DNA of 64,000 nt from UBA1424 sp041654095 (GTDB lineage: Bacteria > Bacillota_I > Bacilli_A > RFN20 > CAG-826): assembly GCA_041654095.1 (NCBI GenBank), contig JBAZED010000003.1:27963-91962 (forward strand), given 5' to 3'. Below, one piece after another: positions 18,280-26,103 of the stretch (position 1 is its first letter; every line of letters begins with the position of its first letter). A model generated the notes under the pieces. The model saw only the letters and a program-made list of their open reading frames with translations, had not been told where the DNA came from and made no database searches. Position numbers and translations under genes: made by a program.

Positions 18280-18657
18280 CTATTTGACTTCAACTTCAGC
18301 ACCGGCAGCGACAAGAGCCTTTTTGTGCTCCTCAGCTTCGACTGGTGAGATGTGTTCTTTGATATTGACGGGAGCGCCATCGACTAACTTCTTGGCATCC
18401 ATGAGACCCAAGCCGGTAATCGCTTGAACGGCTTTGATGACGGCGACTTTGGACATGCCGACGGCTTTAAGGATGAGATTGACATCGACCGGTCCTTTGG
18501 CTTCGGCAGCTTCTTCGACTGGTGCGACGGCGGCGGCGACGGGCGCGGCGGCGGTAACACCAAATTCGGCTTCGACGGCTTTGACGAGTTCATTGAGCTC
18601 AAGAACGGTCATTTCTTTTAATGAGGCAATGATTTCCTCTTTGGTTAATTTAGCCAT
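18280..18657 (-). CDS. rplL: 50S ribosomal protein L7/L12
   Basis: 125 residues. The N-terminal dimerisation helices bind L10, an Ala/Pro/Val-rich hinge runs about 36-54, and the C-terminal domain that recruits translation GTPases ends VKTL-like with DAKKLVDGAPVNIKEH. Present in the stalk as dimers. The ATG follows a good GGAGG and lies 24 bases after rplJ, the standard pair. Confidence 0.98.
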   Translation of the reverse strand: MAKLTKEEIIASLKEMTVLELNELVKAVEAEFGVTAAAPVAAAVAPVEEAAEAKGPVDVNLILKAVGMSKVAVIKAVQAITGLGLMDAKKLVDGAPVNIKEHISPVEAEEHKKALVAAGAEVEVK

Positions 18658-18681
18658 TTGTTTGTTCCTCCTACAGTGGCA

Positions 18682-19170
18682 TTAATTGGCTTTGTCCGCG
18701 ATGCCTTGAACGGCATGCGCGAATTGGCGGACTGGTGCTTGGAGCACCGATAAGAACATAGAGATTAGACCATCACGTCCCGGCAAGGCAGCGAGGGCGA
18801 CCATCTGTTTGGCGTCCACGACTTTTCCTTCGACAAGACCGCCCTTAATCACCAGCTTTTCATTGCGCTTAGCAAACTTCGCCAAGATTTTTGGGCCGGC
18901 GACGACGTCGCTTGAGAAAGCGAACGCATTCGGACCGCTAAGGTGTGGCAGCAAATCTTTGTGACCAAGACTTTCAGCGGCTCTTTCGATCATCGTGTTT
19001 TTGTAAACGCCAATTTCCGTTTTTTCGGCACGCAGGGCGCGACGAAGAACGGTGATTTCCTGGACGTTCATGCCACGATATTCAAAGATAACTAGTGTCG
19101 GCGAATTATTGAGTTTCGCTTTAATTTCGTTAACGACTGCTTCTTTGGCTTTTAAGATTTCGTTATTCAT
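18682..19170 (-). CDS. rplJ: 50S ribosomal protein L10
   Basis: 162 residues from the ATG at 19170. A GTG four codons earlier is also in frame but overlaps the GGAGG Shine-Dalgarno, so the ATG is preferred. L10 anchors the L7/L12 stalk; the N-terminal RNA-binding domain (VIFEYRGMNVQEI) and a C-terminal helix for L12 dimers are present. It is preceded by a conserved L10-type leader RNA through which L10(L12) complexes repress the operon in other bacteria. Confidence 0.97.
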   Translation of the reverse strand: MNNEILKAKEAVVNEIKAKLNNSPTLVIFEYRGMNVQEITVLRRALRAEKTEIGVYKNTMIERAAESLGHKDLLPHLSGPNAFAFSSDVVAGPKILAKFAKRNEKLVIKGGLVEGKVVDAKQMVALAALPGRDGLISMFLSVLQAPVRQFAHAVQGIADKAN

Positions 19171-19202
19171 CTTGTTCTTCACCTCCTTTATCAGTTTTGC
19201 GA

Positions 19203-19300
19203 CTATGAGGCTCCAATATACGTTGAGTGATGAACCCTTTTGGGCGTATTTTATCTACCTCGGCAACATGATTAAGCCCCTTGGCCGTTGCTGTCTATGG
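19203..19300 (-). ncRNA. L10 leader (ribosomal protein autoregulatory RNA)
   Basis: The minus strand between rplA and rplJ carries the sequence blocks typical of the Firmicutes L10 leader: CCATAGACAGCA, TTAAT, then TGCCGAGGTA, followed by a downstream pairing segment GGAGCCTCAT before the rplJ ribosome site. The order and spacing match the kink-turn containing leader known upstream of rplJL. Exact ends are estimated. Confidence 0.78.
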
Positions 19301-19324
19301 TATATTGTGCTTCTTCAGAATTGA

Positions 19325-20008
19325 TCAGCGACCAGCGAACGTAATTTTGATCGATGGTCCCATCGTCGTATGGACGACGGCGTTTTTGATATAGATACCT
19401 TTAACACTTGATGGACGGACCTTGACAATCAGCTCGGTCAGTGCCCGGAGATTATCAATGATCTTATCGGTATCGAAGCTCACGCGGGCAACAGAAACGT
19501 GAACGTTGCCATCTTTATCGACGCGATATTCAACTTTGCCGCGCTTGATTTCGCGAACGGCTTTGGCGATGTCGACGGCGACGGTGCCAGTCTTTGGGTT
19601 CGGCATCAAACCTTTCGGTCCGAGAACGCGACCCATCTTGCCAAGTTCGCCCATCATATCAGGTGTGGCGACGATGACATCGAAATCAAACCAGTTTTCT
19701 TTTTGGATTTTTTCGAGCATTTCTTTGCCCCCGGCGAAATCCGCACCGGCCGCTTTCGCGTCTTCGACTTTGTTGGTCACCGCAAGAATGCGTTTGGTCT
19801 TACCGTTTCCATGAGGCAGATTAATCGTGCCTCTGATTTGTTGATCCGCTTGCTTGGGATCGACATTGAGACGGAAAGAAGCATCAATCGTAGCGTCAAA
19901 CTTCACGGTGGAAGTCTTTTTAACAAGTTCGGCGGCTTCTTCGATGGTGTAGAGTTTGTTGACATCGATGAGTTCGGCGACGGCCTTGTACTTTTTACCT
20001 ACTTTCAT
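19325..20008 (-). CDS. rplA: 50S ribosomal protein L1
   Basis: 227 residues, full length. L1 forms the mobile stalk at the E site that guides out deacylated tRNA. Recognisable blocks include FDATIDASFRLNVDP near residue 37, GPKGLMPNPKTGTV in the second domain and the C-terminal TTMGPSIKIT. It follows rplK with a 41-base gap. L1 commonly represses the rplK-rplA mRNA, and a matching L1-type site is present in the rplK leader here. Confidence 0.98.
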   Translation of the reverse strand: MKVGKKYKAVAELIDVNKLYTIEEAAELVKKTSTVKFDATIDASFRLNVDPKQADQQIRGTINLPHGNGKTKRILAVTNKVEDAKAAGADFAGGKEMLEKIQKENWFDFDVIVATPDMMGELGKMGRVLGPKGLMPNPKTGTVAVDIAKAVREIKRGKVEYRVDKDGNVHVSVARVSFDTDKIIDNLRALTELIVKVRPSSVKGIYIKNAVVHTTMGPSIKITFAGR

Positions 20009-20049
20009 TTTTTTCTCCTAGGTGGTCCAGACGGGTATGACCCCTCCCA

Positions 20050-20466
20050 CTAATCCTCGTCGATCGTAATGCCCATGTTTCGAGCGGAGCCCTCGACGAC
20101 TTTGAGAGCGGCTTCGATATCATTGCAATTCAGATCAGGCATCTTATATTCGGCGATTTCCCGCAATTTGGCTTTACTGATGTGAGCGACTTTAGTGGTT
20201 TTCGGGTTTGCGGAACCCTTGGCGATGCCAGCCGCTTTCTTCAACAGCTCAGCGACAGGCGATGTTTTGATGACAAAATCGTGTGATTTGTCTTCATAAG
20301 CCGTGATGATGACCGGAACGGTTTCACCGCGACGGTCGGCGGTCTTAGCGTTGAAGTCCGTGCAGAACTTTGGCATGATGACACCGGCTGAGGCGAGTTT
20401 GGGTCCAGGTTTGGCTTCGCCGCCTGGCAATTCCATCTTCACGACTTTGGCGATTCTTTTACTCAC
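20050..20466 (-). CDS. rplK: 50S ribosomal protein L11
   Basis: 138 residues from a GTG start at 20466, chosen because GGAGG lies 8 bases upstream and the protein then opens VSKRIAKVVKM like other L11. The frame extends 25 codons further upstream but that part lies in the leader. The N-terminal domain (PGGEAKPGPKLASAGV) binds EF-G and release factors, the C-terminal one binds the GTPase-associated rRNA and includes the thiostrepton site. First gene of the rplKAJL-rpoBC run. Confidence 0.97.
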   Translation of the reverse strand: MSKRIAKVVKMELPGGEAKPGPKLASAGVIMPKFCTDFNAKTADRRGETVPVIITAYEDKSHDFVIKTSPVAELLKKAAGIAKGSANPKTTKVAHISKAKLREIAEYKMPDLNCNDIEAALKVVEGSARNMGITIDED

Positions 20467-20503
20467 GTGACATTCCTCCTTTGTAGCGAAATTGTTGTCC
20501 GTG

Positions 20504-20539
20504 GTGTGGTCGGGGGATGAATCGTGCATCCTTCCACAC
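20504..20539 (-). promoter_or_regulatory. Candidate L1-binding site in rplK leader
   Basis: Minus strand GTGTGG, AA, GGATG, 7-base loop, CATCC, CCCGA, CCACAC: two helices joined by an asymmetric internal loop with AA opposite CCCGA. That resembles the L1 site of 23S rRNA and of L11-L1 mRNAs (GUG-AAGG opposite CCGA), placed 40 bases before the rplK start. Confidence 0.5.
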
Positions 20540-20588
20540 AAGACTGCGAGCGCTCATGTTCTCTACACTCAAGAGCACACGCTGAAGT

Positions 20589-20617
20589 ATTTTAGCAAAT
20601 ACCATGCACACATACAA
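20589..20617 (-). promoter_or_regulatory. rplK operon promoter
   Basis: Minus strand TTGTAT (20612-20617), 17-base spacer, TAAAAT (20589-20594), with TGC directly before the -10. It leaves a leader of about 115 bases holding the candidate L1 site. Confidence 0.65.
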
Positions 20618-20709
20618 GAGAAATTTGTCAGAAGAAATGAAAAGGGCGAACGAGAGCTGACTCAATTCGCCACAGCTTATTGTGAATATTAGGTATTTTG
20701 AACAGGTGA

Positions 20710-22839
20710 TTACGGCTTGCGATACAAGAGCAGAAGCGAATTCAAAATCATCAAAACCGTCAATCCGGTGTCGGCCAGCATGGCAATCGTCATCTGCAGT
20801 TCGCCGAGGACACCGAGGACGATCATGACGGCGATCACAAATTTGACGAGGAGCGAAAAGGCGATGTTAAAGATGGCGACGCGGCGCGTTTTTTTCGAGA
20901 TGCGAATCGCCTCGACGACTTTCATCGGATTATCATTGACGATGATGACTTCGGCATTCGACACGGCGATATCGCTGCCGATTCCCGACATCGCAAAACC
21001 AATATCGCTGCGGATGATGGCGGGCGCATCGTTGACGCCATCGCCCATAAACCCGACGCGCTTGCCTTGGCGGCCGAGGTATGACTCGAGGATTTCCAAC
21101 TTGCCTTCCGGAGTCAATGAGCCGTGATAATCGCGGATGCCAACTTCTTCGGCAATAGCTCGGGCGTTGGCTTCGTTATCACCGGATAACAAGACGGTTT
21201 CAATCTGCATTTTTTGAAGGGTCGCAACCATGTTTTTGGCATCCTTTTTAGCACTGTCATTCAAGACGACATAACCGCAGTATTTTCCGTCGGCGGCCAA
21301 GTGAATTATCGTTCCGTTCTCATCGATGTTTAAAACAGCAATACCCGCCTCGATAAGAAAGCGCGATCTGCCCGCTAGAATGACTTTTCCTTGATAAGCA
21401 GTCGACACGCCAAAACCGGGTATTTCTCGATAATTTTCTTGCAAAATTGCCGTATTTTTAATTTTTTTGCTATGGAGAATGGCTTTGGCGATGGGGTGGT
21501 TGGATTGGCTTTCCGCCGCGATTAAATAGTCCCAGAAAACGGCTTCATCAATCTGGTTATAAACGATCTTGGTAACCTCGAAAAAACCATGCGTTAGGGT
21601 GCCGGTTTTATCGGTCAAAACATAGCCGATTTTGCTCAGTTCATCAAGGTAGTTTGTCCCCTTGATAATCACGCCTCTTTTGCTCGCCAAGCCGATGCCG
21701 GAAAAGAAGGCTAATGGGACGGAAATAACAATCGCGCAAGGGCAGGAAACAACGAGGACAGAGAGGCCGTTATAGATCCAAACTGGAAATTGTTCACTAG
21801 GAAAAACGAGCGGAACCAAAGATACGAGGATGGCGAGAACAAAGACGATCGGCGTGTAGAATCGCGCGAACTTCGTGATGAACTTCTCGGCCTTGGATTT
21901 GCGCTCGCCGCTACTCGTGACGAGCTCGAGTATTTTGGAGATGGCGCTATCTTCATAAAGCCGCTCGACACGCAGAGTCAAGGAACCGCTTTTCAAGATG
22001 CTCCCGCTCAAAATATGATCTTGATCTTCGACGAGGACGGGGACGAATTCACCGGTCAAGCTCGACGTATCAATTGTTCCGCTGCCGTTTATCACGAGGC
22101 CGTCGACTGGAATGATCTCCCCGACTTTGATGACGATGCTATCGCCTATTTTTAACTCGCTCGGATGAACGGTCTTGATGATTTCACCGACGAGCAGGTT
22201 CGCGGTATCACCACGCAAATCCACCGCTTTGGTAATCGCTTGTCGCGATTTTATAATCGCGATTTCTTCAAAAATCTGGCCGATTTGATAAAAGCCGATA
22301 ATCATGATCCCTTCGATGTATTGACCGTTGGCGCCGAGGATGGGCAGTCCCATCAAAAAAGCCCCGACGGCCGAAATGGTGAGAAGGAGATTCTCATCGA
22401 GCGGATTTTGGAGGCGAATGATCTTGGCAATCGATTTCCAGGTGATGTCGTAGATGATGGCGAGGAGGCTCAGTGAATAAATCAAAACTTGAAGCCAATA
22501 ATAGTCGTGAGGAATGGCGAATGCGGCAATTAAAAGTAAGGTTGTCGAGATGATGAGCCGCGCGATGATCGAGATGACGGATGGCGTAAAAACGCTTTTC
22601 CGATCAGCGGTGTTTTTCTTGAAATGAGTTATGGTCAAATCATCATCGTTAACCTGGTTGATTTTTTCGATGACTTGATTGAGATCATAAGGCTCTTGTT
22701 TGTATGTTACGTAGAGGCGACCGGCCGCAAAATCAAGGCTCGCATTAGCGATTTTATCGTCCTTGTTCAAATGGCGTTCGATCTTTGCCGCGCAGTTCCC
22801 GCAGCTTAGTCCTTCGATTTGATATATGGCTTTTTTCAT
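20710..22839 (-). CDS. Heavy-metal P1B-type ATPase, ZntA/CadA-like
   Basis: 709 residues from the ATG at 22839, chosen because the protein then begins with a metal-binding domain (CGNC at 13-16). The transmembrane CPC is at 366-368, the actuator LTGE at 261-264, the phosphorylated DKTGT at 410-414 and the nucleotide-site HP at 448-449. The last membrane helices contain ADTGLTVLMILNSL, the signature I associate with Zn/Cd/Pb exporters rather than copper pumps. Likely exports zinc or cadmium. It lies alone between nusG and rplK, flanked by a terminator and its own promoter with a palindrome just downstream, suggesting metal-responsive control, although no regulator gene is adjacent. Confidence 0.88.
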   Translation of the reverse strand: MKKAIYQIEGLSCGNCAAKIERHLNKDDKIANASLDFAAGRLYVTYKQEPYDLNQVIEKINQVNDDDLTITHFKKNTADRKSVFTPSVISIIARLIISTTLLLIAAFAIPHDYYWLQVLIYSLSLLAIIYDITWKSIAKIIRLQNPLDENLLLTISAVGAFLMGLPILGANGQYIEGIMIIGFYQIGQIFEEIAIIKSRQAITKAVDLRGDTANLLVGEIIKTVHPSELKIGDSIVIKVGEIIPVDGLVINGSGTIDTSSLTGEFVPVLVEDQDHILSGSILKSGSLTLRVERLYEDSAISKILELVTSSGERKSKAEKFITKFARFYTPIVFVLAILVSLVPLVFPSEQFPVWIYNGLSVLVVSCPCAIVISVPLAFFSGIGLASKRGVIIKGTNYLDELSKIGYVLTDKTGTLTHGFFEVTKIVYNQIDEAVFWDYLIAAESQSNHPIAKAILHSKKIKNTAILQENYREIPGFGVSTAYQGKVILAGRSRFLIEAGIAVLNIDENGTIIHLAADGKYCGYVVLNDSAKKDAKNMVATLQKMQIETVLLSGDNEANARAIAEEVGIRDYHGSLTPEGKLEILESYLGRQGKRVGFMGDGVNDAPAIIRSDIGFAMSGIGSDIAVSNAEVIIVNDNPMKVVEAIRISKKTRRVAIFNIAFSLLVKFVIAVMIVLGVLGELQMTIAMLADTGLTVLMILNSLLLLYRKP

Positions 22840-22857
22840 AGAGATACCCAATATTCT

Positions 22858-22871
22858 TGTGCAACAGCACA
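22858..22871. promoter_or_regulatory. Inverted repeat, possible operator of the metal ATPase
   Basis: TGTGC, 4 bases, GCACA lies 6 bases past the -10 of the ATPase promoter, where a repressor would block transcription. No regulator is known for it. Confidence 0.35.
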
Positions 22872-22876
22872 TATAT

Positions 22877-22905
22877 AAAATATAACGAGTGGGTCGCATC
22901 AACAA
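22877..22905 (-). promoter_or_regulatory. Promoter of the metal ATPase
   Basis: Minus strand TTGTTG (22900-22905), 17-base spacer, TATTTT (22877-22882). Moderate match; it follows the nusG terminator directly. Confidence 0.5.
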
Positions 22906-22914
22906 GCGATATGA

Positions 22915-22936
22915 TTTAAAAATCCCCTTTCGGGGA
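22915..22936 (-). terminator. Intrinsic terminator after nusG
   Basis: Minus strand TCCCC, GAAA tetraloop, GGGGA (22923-22936) followed by TTTTTAAA, 8 bases past the nusG stop. It closes the secE-nusG unit. Confidence 0.85.
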
Positions 22937-22943
22937 CTTTTGT

Positions 22944-23498
22944 TTAGATTCTTTCGATTTCGCTAAATTCGACATCGACAGGAGTCGGCCGCCCGAAGAA
23001 GACGGTCTCGACGCGGCAGGCGCCGGTTTCCTTATCGATCGACAAGATGTGACCTTCGGTGCCTTCGAGCGGACCGTGGATAACCTTGACGAGATCGCCG
23101 ATGTTGTAGCGATCGTACATCGTGATATCGATGATGCCCATCCTCTTTAGAACGGGTTCGATTTCCTCGCGGGTGACGGGAGTTGGTTTTTGACCGCCGC
23201 CAGATGATCCGGCAATACCGGTAACACCAGGTGTGTTACGAACCATAAACCACGAATCATCGGTCATGATCATCTCGACGAAAATATAACCGGGATAAAG
23301 ATTTTTCATCTTCGTTTTTCCGGTGGGAAGGCCTTCTTTCAAAACGGGGACTTCCTGCTCGGCGACTAGGACTTTAAAAATGTGGTCACTCAAATTCATG
23401 CGGACGATGCGCGTCTTGAGGTTTTCAGCGACTTTGTTTTCGTGTCCCGAATAAGCCGTGACGATATACCATTGTTTTTTCCCTAATTCTGGTCCCAT
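22944..23498 (-). CDS. nusG: Transcription termination/antitermination factor NusG
   Basis: 184 residues. The N-terminal NGN domain, which binds the RNA polymerase clamp, opens WYIVTAYSGHE; the C-terminal KOW domain (about 127-165) has VKVIHGPLEGTEG. A Gly-Ser-rich linker joins them. Start 2 bases after the secE stop, so the two are translationally coupled. In Bacilli the next genes are rplK and rplA; here a metal ATPase intervenes. Confidence 0.97.
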   Translation of the reverse strand: MGPELGKKQWYIVTAYSGHENKVAENLKTRIVRMNLSDHIFKVLVAEQEVPVLKEGLPTGKTKMKNLYPGYIFVEMIMTDDSWFMVRNTPGVTGIAGSSGGGQKPTPVTREEIEPVLKRMGIIDITMYDRYNIGDLVKVIHGPLEGTEGHILSIDKETGACRVETVFFGRPTPVDVEFSEIERI

Positions 23499-23500
23499 TG

Positions 23501-23701
23501 TTATTTACTCCATTCCGCAAAGGCTTCTTTCAGCGTTTGTAGCAGCGATCCGGCCGCCCAGTCTTCTAGGCTGAGAAAGATGGCCGCAAAAGCCGCGATG
23601 GCGACGACGACGAGAATTGTCGGCAACAGTTCCTCGCGCTTTGGCCAGCGGACGCGCTTGCCTTCCTTGATGACTTCAGCGGTGTATTTTTTGACATCCA
23701 T
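23501..23701 (-). CDS. secE: Preprotein translocase subunit SecE
   Basis: 66 residues, the short Gram-positive form with one transmembrane helix (about 28-48, LPTILVVVAIAAFAAIFL) after an amphipathic segment containing RVRWPKREEL. SecE clamps SecY in the translocon. It lies between rpmG and nusG as in Bacilli. Confidence 0.93.
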   Translation of the reverse strand: MDVKKYTAEVIKEGKRVRWPKREELLPTILVVVAIAAFAAIFLSLEDWAAGSLLQTLKEAFAEWSK

Positions 23702-23712
23702 TTGCTTGCCTC

Positions 23713-23862
23713 CTATTTGCTTTCTTTATGCAAGGTATATTGATTGCAGTGCGGGCAGAATTTATTCATTTCAATCCGCGTTTGCGATGCGTCTTTTTTC
23801 TTGGTTGTCGCATAGTTGCGATTCAAGCAAATCGGGCAAATTAAAATGATTTTTTGACGCAT
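23713..23862 (-). CDS. rpmG: 50S ribosomal protein L33, zinc type
   Basis: 49 residues starting MRQKIILICP. Two CxxC pairs at 9/12 and 36/39 form the zinc ribbon of the zinc-dependent L33 paralogue. Length and the NRNYATTKKK core fit the family. GGTAGGAT serves as ribosome site. It precedes secE by 11 bases, the conserved rpmG-secE-nusG order. Confidence 0.93.
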   Translation of the reverse strand: MRQKIILICPICLNRNYATTKKKDASQTRIEMNKFCPHCNQYTLHKESK

Positions 23863-23945
23863 ATTTTTAGTTATCCTACCTTATATCTTGCCTACAAAAT
23901 ATACCACTCAAAAAAACGCATGTCAACAAATGAATTCGGACGCGC

Positions 23946-24569
23946 TCACATGAGGCATTTTTTTATTTTCATTCCGAGCTCATCGTGGTAAAAATCATTG
24001 AGGCGCCGTCGCACGACTGTGACTTTAATATTTGTGATTTTCGCAATTTCATCCGCGGAATAACCGGCCGCTTTCAGCATGACAATTCTCTTTACCGACT
24101 CCTCGTAATTTGTGCGCGAGTCGCTTTCGATCAGACAAAACGCACCATTGACGTTGGCGTAGTTGCGGGCATCGATTTTTTGTCGATCATCAGCCAGCAC
24201 ATCATGAAAGGTCAAAGTTGACTCAGGGGTAACGGTTGAATCTAAGCTGAAGGAATTATTACGGGGGCTATTCGGATTTGAAAGCGTTCGATAGAAACCT
24301 GCCAAATCGCGATTTAAGACTTTGAGAAAATAGGTTTGGAAGAGATTGCCGTCAAACATATAGCGTTTGATGGCTTTGTGAAAAGACTCGAGAAAGATGG
24401 AGTAATAATCGTTCATATCCGCCCCGATAAGACGCGATTGGTTGACATACTTTTTTAGAAGCGGAAGCGAGCACTGGTGCTTCCGATTGAGCAAGAGGCG
24501 ATACGCCTCAAGACTATTTTGGCGATAACATAAAATAAGCTGCTCATCACAAACTGTATCATTTGACAT
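23946..24569 (-). CDS. Divergent sigma-70 family factor, SigH-like by position
   Basis: 207 residues. The N-terminus (DEQLILCYRQNSLEAYRLL) resembles sigma region 2.1 and the C-terminus (about 160-200: GYSADEIAKITNIKVTVVRRRL) is a region 4 helix-turn-helix. The middle linker is rich in Asn and Ser. Between rlmB and rpmG-secE-nusG, Bacilli carry sigH, so orthology by synteny is likely although sequence has drifted. The gene has a clear GGAGG. SigH controls early sporulation or competence in relatives; here its target is unknown. Could also be a generic ECF-like factor. Confidence 0.68.
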   Translation of the reverse strand: MSNDTVCDEQLILCYRQNSLEAYRLLLNRKHQCSLPLLKKYVNQSRLIGADMNDYYSIFLESFHKAIKRYMFDGNLFQTYFLKVLNRDLAGFYRTLSNPNSPRNNSFSLDSTVTPESTLTFHDVLADDRQKIDARNYANVNGAFCLIESDSRTNYEESVKRIVMLKAAGYSADEIAKITNIKVTVVRRRLNDFYHDELGMKIKKCLM

Positions 24570-24590
24570 ATTTCCTCCAATAGGAGAAAT

Positions 24591-25304
24591 CTATCGCAAC
24601 GCGATAATGTTCGAGATTAAGATACCCGCGGCGACTGAGACATTGAGCGAATTTACATGTCCGCACATCGGTATTTTGATGATGTAATCACTTCGTTCAA
24701 GGAGGAGGCGGCTGACGCCTTCGCCTTCACTTCCCAGGATGAGGACGAGCGGCCTTCGATAGTCGACTTCCCGATAAGTCAGCTGAGCTGTGCCATCGCT
24801 GGCCACAACCCAAAAGCCGGCTTGTTTCAGTTTTTGAACGGCAGCGCTGAGATTGCTCACTTCGCTGACTTTTACATGATCAATTGCTCCGGTCGACACT
24901 TTTGCCACCGTCGCATTTAACGAGACTTGATCATGCTTTTTGATGATTACGCCATCAACGCCAAAGGCATCGCATGTCCGCAAGATGGCACCGAGATTGT
25001 GAGGATCCTTTAGGGAATCTAAAATCACGATGAGCGGATATTGCTTGTCTCGACACGAGGCGAGAATCTCTTCCAAGAGGTAGTAGCGGAAATCAAGGAC
25101 TGAGGCAACGATACCCTGATGAACGCCTTTTTTTGAAAGCTCGTCAAGTTTTACTTGGCCGACCCTTTCAATTGAGATTTTCTTTGCATTAAGCTTTGAA
25201 AGCAGCTTTGCGTCGCTGAAACAATTGTCAAGGTAAACCTTCTCAACGCGATTCTCGCCGAGGGAACTTAATACTGGATTTCTCCCGTATATTAATTTTG
25301 ACAT
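24591..25304 (-). CDS. rlmB: 23S rRNA (guanosine-2'-O-)-methyltransferase, TrmH family
   Basis: 237 residues of the SpoU/TrmH SPOUT superfamily. It opens IYGRNPVLSSL, carries an N-terminal substrate domain, and ends with the knotted SAM-binding motifs LILGSEGEGVS and NSLNVSVAAGI. RlmB methylates G2251 of 23S rRNA in the P loop. The ATG at 25304 lacks a clear ribosome site. Its place downstream of cysS matches the Bacillus cluster cysS-mrnC-rlmB, though mrnC is replaced by mgtC. Other TrmH family members cannot be fully excluded. Confidence 0.85.
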   Translation of the reverse strand: MSKLIYGRNPVLSSLGENRVEKVYLDNCFSDAKLLSKLNAKKISIERVGQVKLDELSKKGVHQGIVASVLDFRYYLLEEILASCRDKQYPLIVILDSLKDPHNLGAILRTCDAFGVDGVIIKKHDQVSLNATVAKVSTGAIDHVKVSEVSNLSAAVQKLKQAGFWVVASDGTAQLTYREVDYRRPLVLILGSEGEGVSRLLLERSDYIIKIPMCGHVNSLNVSVAAGILISNIIALR

Positions 25305-25339
25305 GTTTTAGCGATGGTTTTTCTCAAATTAAGTTAATA

Positions 25340-26089
25340 TTAACTTTCGGTCGAAAGTTTGATATCCAGCGGATTAATTTTTTCGCGGAGATCGTCGATA
25401 AAGGCTGTGACTTGGGACTTGGCGACAAACGAGCAGCGCATCGTCAAGCGGAGAACCGATTGATTCTGATATTCGACGATTTGCGATTCAAGATCGCGAA
25501 TAGCGATACCGTAATGATTGGCAACTAAGTGTATTTCTTTGAGAATCGGTCGGTCGCTCGGGACGACGATGCGGATGATCGGGTTGCGGCGGCTTGCCAA
25601 TTTTTCAATCTTTCGGAGCGACACGAGTGAGACAAAGGCGAGAATGGTCGCGATGATAGCGATAATGAAGTTGCCGCTGCCCGTGGCGATGCCGATGGCC
25701 ATGGCCAACCACAAGGTCGTCGCCGTCGTGAGACCTTTGACATCTGTTCCGGTTTGAATAATCGTGCCGGCACCTAAAAAGCCGATGCCGCTAACGACTT
25801 GGGCGGCGAGGCGAGCTGGATCGCGATTGCTATTTTGAAAAATGACCGGGAATCCATATAGGGATATCATCATGATTAATGCCGAGCCAATGGCGACGAG
25901 AAGGTGGGTTCTCAAGCCGGCGGCATGACCGTGATATTCGCGTTCAAAGCCGATGATTCCGGCGCATATAATCGTCACGAGCAGAGAGACAAAAACGAGA
26001 ATGATCGTCCCCCAGCCGTTGCCTCCAAACAAGGAGTGAAACCAGCTGACAATTTGTTGATCAATAGTAAGAATGCTGTCATTTCCCAT
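25340..26089 (-). CDS. MgtC/SapB family membrane protein
   Basis: 249 residues. About five hydrophobic helices fill the first 150 residues, with the family motif GFEREYHGHAAGLRTH and SGIGFLGAGTI. The C-terminal 90 residues form a soluble ACT-like domain, as in longer family members. MgtC proteins affect magnesium homeostasis and F-ATPase activity in pathogens, and the family is also common in harmless bacteria. Start ATG has a good GGAGG. It lies between cysS and rlmB, where mrnC is found in Bacilli. Confidence 0.85.
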   Translation of the reverse strand: MGNDSILTIDQQIVSWFHSLFGGNGWGTIILVFVSLLVTIICAGIIGFEREYHGHAAGLRTHLLVAIGSALIMMISLYGFPVIFQNSNRDPARLAAQVVSGIGFLGAGTIIQTGTDVKGLTTATTLWLAMAIGIATGSGNFIIAIIATILAFVSLVSLRKIEKLASRRNPIIRIVVPSDRPILKEIHLVANHYGIAIRDLESQIVEYQNQSVLRLTMRCSFVAKSQVTAFIDDLREKINPLDIKLSTES

Positions 26090-26103
26090 ATCGTGCTTGC
26101 CTC

